NCBI GenBank assembly: GCA_037951105.1
Contig: JBAMJV010011224.1
Coordinates: 25,490 to 89,489, forward strand
Direction: 5' to 3'
DNA: 64,000 bases
From: Echinarachnius parma
Lineage: Eukaryota > Echinodermata > Echinoidea > Clypeasteroida > Echinarachniidae
Shown: positions 38,801 through 50,800 of the stretch, one piece after another
Position numbering within the stretch: the stretch's first letter is position 1
Layout of the letters: each line of letters opens with the position of its first letter
Translations under genes and position numbers: made by a program
Notes under the pieces: model-generated
The model's database searches: none
What the model saw: only the letters and a program-made list of their open reading frames with translations
Told to the model about the DNA's origin: nothing

Positions 38801-41800
38801 GATTGGGGGGGGGGGCACTCAACATTATTGGAGGGGGGGGGGGGGGCACACCTTATGTATTTCTGTGTTTTTTCAAAAAATGTCCCCTTATGTTTTCTAT
38901 TGTTTTTTCAAAATTATTGGGGGGGCACGTGGATCCCCCCCCCCCCCCCCGTCACTACGCCACTGATCCCCATGTATCGTTATTATTATTGTTAACTTAA
39001 TACATCTGTGCCAAACAGCATTCACAGCAAGCAAGGGGTTAAGTAACATGGGAGCGTATACATATACATATACATGTATTTTATGTATGGAATATCTCAA
39101 TGGCATCTTAAGTTTCGTGGAACTGCAAGCTGGTGAAGAAGTTTATGGAGATTGCATTTCTTCCAAATTCTACTTACTGTATAAATCTCTTTATAGGATG
39201 ACAGATCTTTTATTACATCACGTGTACATAATTCTGTTACTTCATCCAGGTACCGTGTTGAGGTATGAATAGATGAAGTCCTCGGGTGAGAGTGAGAGGG
39301 GTGTTAAGTCAATTTGTTGCTAAATTGAGTTATGCATACGCCATCTTGTAGGTCAGAGCCTTCTCTATGTGATCAACATCAATGGGTGAATTACAGGGTA
39401 GGAAATATACGGGGGCTGAGGGGGATTTTGCCCCCTAATTTTCAAAATAGCCCCATGAAATCAGTAGGTAGCCCCTAAAACGACCATAGGCTATTGTGTG
39501 AATAATTTCTTGATGTCCATCAGATTGGAAAAGTAGCCCCCTAAAATTACAAATCAATTCCTGCAAATATTGGGGTGAAAGGTGGCTCAGATTCATAAAT
39601 AAGACTTGCAGTGCCATCTTGCTAATGCCTTGCGCAGTGCACGGTGCGAAATGGAACACTAGCATGACACTTATTAAAGGGGACCACCAGGCAAAGGACA
39701 ACACATTATTATATGTTTTGGTACCATTTTGTGATATCAAATAGATACCCAACATTTTGCAAAGGGTTGTGTAATTCATAAACAAAGCAATTAATTTCCA
39801 CCACTTACAGAACCACTGCTATTTCCTGGTTCCATACGGGCCAAGCATTTGCGAGTGCGCCAATGCTTTCACGTGTACGTCAATAGATTCCCGGATGATT
39901 CATTCGCTCTGCACAGTGCGCTCTGGCTCTGCACGCATATAGTCTACACAATTCAGACCGCATGAACGCATGGTTGAGAATGGTGATGCGTTTTCCAATT
40001 ATATATTTTTTTCTGAAAACATATTTTTGTGAACTTGTTTAAGGAATGGAATACTAAAGATGGTACCTTTCTATAATAAGAATATTATTTTTGGGTGGTG
40101 GTACCCTTTAAGTAGTGCACACAAACTATGGGCTAGTTATGAATGACGAATTTGAGGTGTTGCATTTCAAATAGTGCCCTCTATATCTAGGTGCATGACA
40201 TTCTTTAACCAGTGGATAGATCGAGATAGATCATTTTTTTAAACACATAAGATATACAAGACTGTAGTCTGAGGACTAAAATGCCTCGTGAACAAAATAA
40301 ATATTATATGTGCAGAAATATATTACGAACAGAACAGACAAACATTACTTAACATCAAAATTACAATACGACAAAAGTATATATAAATGTATTTGCTATA
40401 TCTTACTATAAATTAATTACAACATAGTATAATACTTCCAAAATGTGTCATCGGTTGAGATGACCTTTTGGAAGGTTGTTGGCATTAATTTAATCTACAT
40501 CCTACAGGCACTTAATTAACAAATCAGGTGATAGTATACAACTTATCACTCCATATCATACATACATGTACATTTATCATACAAAGAGTGGACCCACTGG
40601 ACGATAACAAATGCCATAGTGCACTTGCGATTTCACTTGAGGTGAAAGATCTATTCAGAATTGTATCAATCCTTTATTGATCAAACAGTGCTGTTTGGAC
40701 AAACTTTATATATGTAAATATCAATATTAACCACTTGCTCAGGGGAACCGAGTGGGCTATGTACAAGGTCTATGGGGATTTCAGAATCTCGAAGGGAACG
40801 GGTTAACAATGTTAATCAATATTAATCAACCCATGTGATAATGCTCCCCAGGGAGTGGAGATGATGTATTAATCAGCCCATGTGATAATGCTCCCCAGGG
40901 AGTGGAGATGATGTATTAATCAGCCCATGTGATAATGCTCCCCAGGGAGTGGAGATGATGTATCAATCAACCCATGTGATAATGCTCCCCAGGGAGTGGA
41001 GATGATGTATCAATCAACCCATGTGATAATGCTCCCCAGGGAGTGGAGATGATGTATTTGTTTTTGTAGGACAGAAGAGGCTCACCAATATGTAGACTTT
41101 AAGGGTTAATGTTTGAAAGAGCAACATTCAAAGGATACGAGCCTAGATTTTTATAATTTCCCAATATTGTTTTTTTCTTCTTCTTCTTCTTTACAGACAG
41201 TCCGTTAATCAACTTCTCTACAGGGTATTACGGCTTGATAAAGATCAACTAACAAACTGACAAGCCTAGATGTCATAGTTTCCCAATATTTATTTGTTTC
41301 TTTTTTTCTTCTTTTTTCTTCCTTTTTACAGCATATCTTTGGGTCGTTGTTATCAAGACAGTCCACGCACCAGCTACTCTACAGAGTCTGGAAGAATGCC
41401 AAAGGAGAAACGGAGGTAAGATCCAGACAGAAAACAGGGCTCGACACAAACACTTGCCCATTTGCCCCGGGCAAGTAGAATTTGATGTCGGGCAAGTACA
41501 ATTTCATGAATTGTCTACATGTAATTTTATTGCTGGCATAGCGACAGGATGGCAAAAAACCCAATAGGAAACATAAAGGGACAATAACATTTTTTTTTTA
41601 AACATAAGGTGGGCCTTCCAATAATTGTGCATGCCCCAATCAGTCTGACCACGCTAGTGATCGGTACTACTTAATAATTGTTAAACTACCAGAGAACAAT
41701 GTAATAACATATGTGTAAATTTCCACTAGAAGTAAGAGGGCAGGTACATTTTATATTGAGGCGAGAAAAATATAGAACTTAATGATTTTTACTTGCCCGA

Positions 41801-44800
41801 ACATCCAGTACAGAAAAAAGTTGGTGTGGAGGCTTGCATAAAAGAAGTTGCATGATTCTATTCAATTCAGTTAAAATTTATTTCCATCTACACAAAATAC
41901 ATTTAGAATACGTAAAATGTAGAATTGTAGAATCAATACAAACAAAATATTGAAAGAAAAAAATAATGCACAATGTAAGTGTGAGCAAACTGGGAAATCA
42001 AATATTGGCTCTGGTGAAAATCATTGCTCAACGACAACTGTTATTTTCCATAAAAGCAACAAATTATACATCATCTAACCCTTACCCAATGAGGTATATA
42101 AAGAAAGATATCCTTGCCTTACCCCCAAAAAACATACTCTAACCCTATTTCCTCAACCTATAAAACCCCTCACTTACATCCAAATGATACTGCAGCCAGA
42201 ATAACCCCTTTATAACTACTTCAAGTCTTTTATCAGTGTGCGTTTATTTTGATCTTGCAGTCGATGACCCCCGAGTCCAGTCTGCATAGCGACAGTGACT
42301 GTGATGGACTTGAAGATGACAGTTATGAGGTTAGTTTGACACCATTTACTTTGTAAATTTTGCTAGATAGATACATGTACATTAGATCAATAATGTTCTT
42401 TTTTGAGAGAGTTTTTTTTTTGCGCAGGGCAAACAAAAATGCAATTGCAGGTTTTTTAAAATAAGGGCTAAACATGTCTTCATTTATTTTTCCTTTGCAT
42501 TAGGAACACAAAATAATGGATGGATGGATGGATGGATGGATGGATGGATGGATGGATGGATGGATGGATGGATGGATGGATGGATGGATGGATGGATGGA
42601 TGGATGGATGGATGGATGGATGGATGGATGGATGGATGGATGGATGGATGGATGGATGGATGGATGGATGGATGGATGGATGGATGGATGGATGGATGGA
42701 TGGATGGATGGATGGATGGATGGATGGATGGATGGATGGATGGATGGATGGATGGATGGATGGATGGATGGATGGATGGATGGATGGATGGATGGATGGA
42801 TGGATGGATGGATGGATGGATGGATATCATGACTCAATTTGTAGCCTCTTGACTTGTAGATGAATAGCATCCCTGATTGATGCCACGTATGGTTGAACAA
42901 TTATTCAATAATAATGATTGACAAAAAAAATTGCCAGTCTAGTCTACAATTGATAGGGGAAAACCCCCAAACTGTTTTTGAGCTTTAGCCTTTTCCGTCT
43001 GAATTACCCCCTAGTGCTGGACAGGTACACAATATGACAAAAATGATACAAATAGAAAGAATAAATAATATATGTTGAATGCAGAGTATGAATGATTTGC
43101 CCCCTCCCTCACCACTAGTATAAAAAGGCCAACGCTACTCCACTGTTCTCAATGCTTTTATACAAATTAATCACAGCATCTAGAATTAAAAAGACATGAA
43201 TGCAATATCGATCCTGACATCAGTTCTGTTTCCTGAATGTATTATTTTCTTTTTCATTTTCTCCCTGTTTATTGTGCTGTATATTACAAAATAATGGCCT
43301 TCAAAATGATATAATAATAAAACACCTGCATATAAAGACCACCACCTGTCCTTAAATGATACAATAATTAAACACACATGTGTATAAGAGTACCTGTCAT
43401 GAAAGACCACCTGTCTAAAAAGGATTTTAATCTTGATTCTTTGGAAGGCAGTTTGCACGATAATGGACCCATCTGTAGAGACCTGGGGGTGTTCCACAAA
43501 GATTCTAAGTGTAACTTAACTATAAGTTGGACCTAACTATTATGGAAAGCCATTTGGAGCCTTGGATTAAAACAACAAATTAAATAGCAAGAATGCAATT
43601 ATTTTAGACTTTCATAAATTGTACATCAAGAACATGAAATCCACTTTGATAATAGAAAATGTTATTACAATTTGGAACAACATTTGTGCCTTTTGAAAGA
43701 ACCTCTTCAATATGGCTGTCTATAATTGCTAAGTCCAACTTATAGTTAAGTTCAGCTTAGGATCTTTGTGAAACACCCCCTGCTCCTTTATAAAGATCAT
43801 CTTTCCTGTCCTTTTGTCTCTGTATCAATTACATTAACCCCTTCACTTCAAGATTCTGAAATCCCCATAGACTTTGTACATAGCCCACTCGGTTCCCGTA
43901 AGCTTTAAAAAACCAGGTCATTATCCGTGATTATTCTTTTTCCTATAGCAGGATGGGCCCGATGGGCAGCTGAATGGTCCTGTGCATTCAGTGGACGATG
44001 TCCGGGAGAGACTCGAGATGCCATCTTCAGGTAAGAAAGGCCACTGTCCGAATAACCTGTGTTAGTTTGTTAAAGTCCTTCCCGTGCCAATATGACATTA
44101 AGGCAGCGCCTATCTTTGATTCATTAGCCCTAGGCCACACGTCTACTATACTTGGTTAAAGCTACAGAAGGGGGCTAGTCCTCTGGTAATTTTGTTTAAC
44201 TTTCCCTACCTGAGTACTCCCTATTAAACCCTCTGCATAACCCCCTCTTCCTGCATTGTCCTGTTAGTTCTACATCCACCTATTTGATAGTGGTTACTAT
44301 ATTTAACAGGTACATCCATCTCTGTTGAGTGGTTACTACCGTAAAACTCCGTGTATAAGGCGCACCCGTGTATAAGGCGCACCCCCAACTTTCTAAAAAA
44401 AAAAAAAAAAAAAAAAATTATTATTTTTTTTTTTTACAAAACTTCTGCTCATGAATATTCATGTTTTCATTAGATAGCAATGCTCATTAAATATGCAAAA
44501 TGCTAAATTCATTAATAACTGTTTTTTAATGAGAAAAATGTATGACCGCTGGTTAGAAATTTGAATATTAAATGAATGCTGCTACTCATGAACATTGAAT
44601 AATCAATTAGTTGCAGTGTAACTGCTTACAAAACTTGTATTTTGTTTTACTAACCACTATCATTTGTATGTAGGAAAAAGGTATATGTTGATAAATGTTC
44701 CCCTCACATCAAGCTCTTGTCATGCCTTATAGACCAGTGTAATACACATTGAACATGACTACAGGGTGACCCCAAAAAAAAAAAAAAAAAAAAAAAAAAT

Positions 44801-47800
44801 TGTAATTTTTTTTTTTTTTTTTTTTTGCTGTACCTGTGTATAAGGCGCACCCCCGACTTTGAAATTTTTTCCGACGGAAAAAAGTGCGCCTTATACACGG
44901 AGTTTTACGGTATATTAAACAGGTTTGATTATACCTCCTTCAACCTGCCTTTACCTATTAACCCCCCCCCTGTCGTTATTTTCGACGTGCATCTAGACCG
45001 ATTGGAATTTCACGTTCAAACTTCATGACTTTTTTCTCTTAAGTCTCCCGCATGTTTTGATATATAATTCAACTGATTTTAGAGGTGGATAATTGCTCAG
45101 CCGTCACAAAAAAATGCAATTTTTGTACAGGTTTCTATGTAATTCATATATCCGATGCCATGTAAACTCCAAATCTGTAATAATTGTTACATTGAATCAT
45201 AATTTTGATTATTGCTTTGTTATTAGTTTAATTCATACACTTCAGAGATAAATTCTACTTAAAAAACAAAACAAAAAAACAAAAAAACAATAAAATACAT
45301 AAGAATAAAAACAATGAAATACAAAAGAAATAAGGAAATATCCTTATTTCTCGAGCTTTTCTAAAAACATGAAGATTTGAAACTTCATATTTATCATTGA
45401 GATACTCAAAAGAAATTTGTTACAGAAAACCTGAAGAAATCCTGTAATTTCTCTTGATTTTAGATGAAAATCCAAATTTTCCCCAAATTCGTCAACAATT
45501 TGCATATTCAAAATTGTAATTAATTATTTAAAAAAAAAATAATGCTCAATTTTTTTTTATTTTTTTAAATTCTTATTCTACTCGACTTGTTTTACGTATG
45601 TGCCAATTTTCAAGTCAATCGATCCATTCGTTGCCGAGATTTGAGGGGGGGGGCCAAAAAGGCCCCCCCCCCCTAATGGACTCGAGTGATCAAAATAACC
45701 CAATGGGATTAGGGTTAAAGGTAGTCAGATTCTTCAAATCAGATGCGCGGCGCCATCTTGCGTATGCGTTGTGTGATGCACGTTAGCTCAGTGTCATGCG
45801 GTGCGCGCAAACTAGCCTAGTTCAAAATGGCGACCCGCTGTGTAGCATCCCCACGCTTGATGCCCTTTAAACCCTCTGCATACCTCCTTATCTCTATAAC
45901 CCTGCTTTGTCCTGTTAATTTAACATCCATCGCCGTTGAGAGGTTATTGTAAACAGGTTTGATTATATACCTCCTCTCCAACCTGCCTTTACCCAACCCT
46001 GTGCATCCCTTCTCATCTCTAACCCTGAATTTTCCTAAAATCCTTACATCCATCTATCCATGCTCTTGTCTACTATCTAGTAGCTACATACATTATTCCT
46101 CCATGTTTTTTATATTGTACAATACAAACTCATGCCATCATTTTCTAACCCAGCTTTATCTGAACCCCATGCATGCATCCTATCATGCTCACTGGCTACT
46201 GTCTACTCCTTATCTCCTTATTAGATACTTTTCACTTTATTAAACACATGAACATGCTATTATTGTGCTCAACATTTTAATTATCACATTCTTTAACATG
46301 TTTTGTTATAATGACATTGTCTGTTTAAAGTTATCAATGTTCAAAGGGATTCTGTCTATTTGTAATTTGTTGAATCAATTGGGGGCTGAGCTTTTTATAC
46401 TAGCAGAATATTGTTTGTTTGTTAAATAAATTAATTTCATTTTTCATTTCAGAATCTTCGTCAGAGGAAAAGCTTCTGATGAAGACTGCTAGAATTGAAA
46501 GCTCTGTCTTAATTCAATTCTCATTTGATTACGCATGCAATTTTATAGTAGATATTAAGCATTTTGTAATGTTATTTTTCTTCATTTAATTTTGTTTTAT
46601 CTTGGCTATCATCTTTTGTTGGAGATACATGTATGTTTCATATCAACAGTAGTATAAAATATCAGAGGAAAATTGTCACTTGTTCTCAGTAGAGGCATCA
46701 TTTGTTTTTGTTGTAACACTCATCTTCATATTGCGACGCATTTCATGCAGCATCTATTTTTTGTTCCCATCCATCTTTCATCTTTTCACAGAGCAACTTC
46801 TCGGGTCACGGTACCACCATGGCGAAAGCCCACATTTTTTGCCGTCATCCCCCGAACATTCGCATTCCACGTCCGGCTTTCAGGGGCCACGCCACCGCTC
46901 CCATACGGGCTATCACCACTGGCTCCATCAGAGTGAGTTATAGCGTGCAGTAAATGTTGTAAACATAACACGAATTGTCATAGCTGGGACTATATATTTG
47001 TATAACAGGATTGATTGTTGCAGTGAATGACTTTAATTGGCCAAGCTGCTACTATCACAAGCCGCTATCTTCATTCTCAATTGTATACTACAACTGTAGT
47101 TTATTAAATATCAATTATCACTATTAACTCGCTTTCAAGCTTTCGAAAAAGAAATATGAATAAGCATGATTCACCTCATTAACGTCAATCATAACAATGT
47201 TATAACATTAATACCATCATCCATGATTCCTTGTTTAATAATAATAATAATAATATGAAAATGTACATAGTGCAGCTACTATAAATATATATTCTACTGC
47301 GCTTTTAAATGACTACATTTGAATTAGAACATTGGCATAATATAAAAAAGGTAACCCCCAAATGACCTGTTACTTTGTTTTGGTTGTCTTTGAAAGTTCA
47401 TCTCATTCCGTATTATGTACTTGCCATTGGAAATGAATCTTCATCAAGGCAAGAAAGCAGTTAAAATTTCTCTGGAACAACAAGTCAGCCATAAGATCAA
47501 CAATGTTCACTTTATTACCCCATAGATAACTAAGGCTGAGATGATCATGAGCTTGGAGGTCTGTGGTGAAGAATGCATGTTATAACCAAATCACATTGTC
47601 TTTTATAATGGGTTAAATTTAAGTTAGTTGTGTTTCTGTAAGACAGCAGTTTAAATTTATAAGGGCAAGAAGTCAACCGAACAACACTTTATTATCCCAT
47701 AGAAGAATGTGCTTGAGTTATCAAGAGCTGGGGGTCTATGGAGAGTGCATGTTATACCCAAATCAAATAGTCTTTAATTGGTTAAAACCAGTAGTTGTGT

Positions 47801-50800
47801 TTCTGTACGAAAGCAGTTTACATTTCTTAGGATGACAAGTCAGCCATAAGATCAACAACACTTTATTACCCCATAGAGAGCTAAGGTTGAGATGATCGTG
47901 AGCTGGGGTCTATGATGAAGAATGCATGTTATACCCAAATCAAATAGTCTTTTAATGGGTTAAATTTAAGTTAGTTGTGTTTCTGTAAGAAGGCAGTTTA
48001 AATTTATAAGGACAAGAACTCAACCGAACAACACTTTATTACCCCATAGAAGAATGAGCTGGAGTTATCAAGAGCTGGGGGTCTATGAAGAGTGCATTTT
48101 ATACCCAAATCAAACCGTCTTAGATGGGTTAATATTGTAGATTGTGTTTTCGTACTGCTTCTAGAATAGACAGGAAACTTGAGTGAGAGGAAAGGCGGGT
48201 AAATCAACCCCGCAGAGTATTGGTTTACCTGCATGCACAAATTCTCTTGGTTATTATACGGTAAAGAGAGTAGTCGCATATCAGTGATATGACAGGCAAG
48301 ACCTGTTGAGTTCCCCGTTGTTTATTATGAACACTGTCCTGTAATTGAAACATCACGGCCGTTCCACTTGACGTGCGCATCTCATTTTGCCAAAATCAAA
48401 GTGGCGCAGAATAATGGATAAGTCCTCAAGTTCATGCACATTGTATATATCAGTAAAGTGGAATGTGGAAACATGAGAGAAGAGATGTATACAGGAGAGG
48501 GGGAGAGAGAATGTGGGTAGAGACTTTAGAAAGAATAATTCAGGGCTTGTCTTTAAAGGGGTAGTTCAGCTTTGGTATAGAGGGCGTTTCAAGGGGGCCC
48601 GCAATAATTTGATAATTTTGAACCAGCGATTGAAAAAAAAAAAAAAAAAATGGTTACACTTTTCAAAAATTCACAAAAGAGGTTTTTTTAATAGTTTTTT
48701 TTAGAAAATGGTTGAAACAAATGCATTTTAGAAAGCACCCTCTTGTGTTTTAACAGGTCTTTTTGAATGATTACAGGCTTATTACTAAGTTTTTTTTAAA
48801 TTTTGTATACATTTCGTGCATGGTATATCTATAAGTTTGTATAGTTTTTTATGTTATGTTGCAGGTTTTCGTTACTAAAATTAAAGGGGACCACCAGGCA
48901 AAGAACAACACATTATTATATGTTTTGGTACCGTTTTGTGATATCAAATAGATACCCAACATTTTGCAAAAGGTTGTGTAATTCATAAACAAAGCAATTA
49001 ATTTCCACCACTTACGGAACCACTGCTATTTACTGGTTCCATACGGGCCAACCAACCAGCTATTCACGCGCACGTTTGTAAATTAACTCTATGAGCATTG
49101 CAACATCTAGTAGGGAACAGGTTAATCCATTGCCTATAGGAACCCGGTGGGCCTTGTATTAACTCTATGAGCATTGCAAAGTCTAGTGGGGAAGGAGTTA
49201 AATATCAACATCATAGCTTTTGCATGCAGGGTGGATTTCAGGTATTGGATTGTGTTTGTAGGAAAAGGTTAATTAAATAGCTTGCTTCCAGGCAAATATT
49301 TGGAATAAGTTGTAAATTGATTAGCTGTATTATGTCTTTAATATGAAATTGATTGAATTGTTTTCACAAACAATATTAACATTCTTTTTACTTTCTTTAT
49401 TGCGTTCTCGTTTCAGAGCTGTGTTCTGTCAGCATATTCAAGTCGATAATGAGGCTGGGAAGTTCATTGAAGCAGCTACCTCAATATCAGCCATTCTTGT
49501 TCCTTATCGGCATTCTGTAAGTATAAAGTTCACTTATCAATATATCAACATATCAATATATAAAATTATGCTTTTGTAATTACATCTATTATTACATAAT
49601 TTATAATTTGTTAATATAAATGCTGGATGAAATTATTATGAGTATTAAAACTTGTACGTGTAATAGTAGAAGTAGTATTTTATTTGACAGCAAATTAAAC
49701 ATATAATTAAAGGGAATGCAAAGGATTGAACAAATACAAAACTATGGTTAGATACCTTCCAGCCTGATTCCAGTGGTTTGCTAAAATAGAATGTCATCTA
49801 TGGAGCATTCGTTAATTCAGGTTTAAATTGAAACTGAATTTAACTGAACTTATGTGCATAGAGACCCTATCTTGGTGTGATATGCACTAAATAAGAACGG
49901 TTTATTATTGTTACTATTACAATGTATAAAACAAGAAGTGAATCTGGTCACCTCACCTGCTGAAAAACAACTTGTAGCTGAAAGCGGGCATTTTACCATT
50001 GTATATACTGTGATCAAATAAAATAAATGATTAGAAATGATTAAATAAAATAAACAAACAAACCCCTCTCTTGTTTCAGACTTGTGTGCCTAACCTTCTC
50101 AGCAGCAGTACTCTCGGTGCGCATCTGGCACCTCCAGCCCAACCACGTGGCCACCACGTCGCAGTCATCAACGGTGCAGGATTCCACACACTATGACCAG
50201 TGAGTAGAGACTTTGTATGAAACTTCCGCTAACGAACTGGCTGGAGGCGATTAACTTGTTCAGGGCTGGTCCTGAAAATACTCAGGCTTGGGTCTATGGA
50301 AATTACATGTTATAGCAAAATCAATCGGTCCTGAACGGGTTAATATGTTTTCGAGTTGTCCGTCCTTCTTGTCCGTATGTACGTCTGTCCTGTTTTTGTT
50401 CTTGCAATATCTTGAGAACCGTTGAAGGACCAATTTCAAACTAGGTATGAGTATACATATCAGGGTGACAATGATCTCATTTGATTTTCGGGGTCATGTG
50501 GTTAAAGGGCACAGGGCTCTTTATATTTATGTTAAAAAAAGAGCTTGTAATCGCGATATCTTGACAACCGGGTGATAGATTATTATCCAAATTGGAACCC
50601 ATGTGTATCTTGTGGAGCCAATGAACTTGTTAGATATTGGAGATCATGAGGTCAAATGTCAAAGGTCATATGCGCCAAAGTGCTTCATACATGTAGGTTT
50701 GTACCAATTCCACCATGCCGGAAAGGTCGAAACTTACAAACGGCTCAGTTAAAATTATGTTTTCATTAAAAAAGCAGCTGTTAAAACACAAGAGGGCGCT

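Noticed and set aside
40826-41060. Array of equal repeats, considered as CRISPR
   Set aside because: The units are directly adjacent with no unique spacers, and the context is a eukaryotic intron.
42480-42900. Long frames of MDGW and HPSI repeats
   Set aside because: They are translations of the GGAT microsatellite in all frames.
46453-46570. Possible extra exon after TTTCAG 46452, open for about 40 codons in the phase of exon 8
   Set aside because: There is no convincing donor. Its first bases (GAATCTTCGTCAGAGG) resemble repeat phrases at about 25602 and 47430, and exon 8 joins exon 9 in frame without it.
46673-46936. Alternative frame of exon 9 with an upstream ATG
   Set aside because: The phase of exons 8 and 10 selects another frame, and the ATG lies before the splice acceptor.
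49343-49579. Alternative frame of exon 10 reading [16 protein letters not shown]
   Set aside because: It does not match the phase of exons 9 and 11 and destroys the membrane helix.
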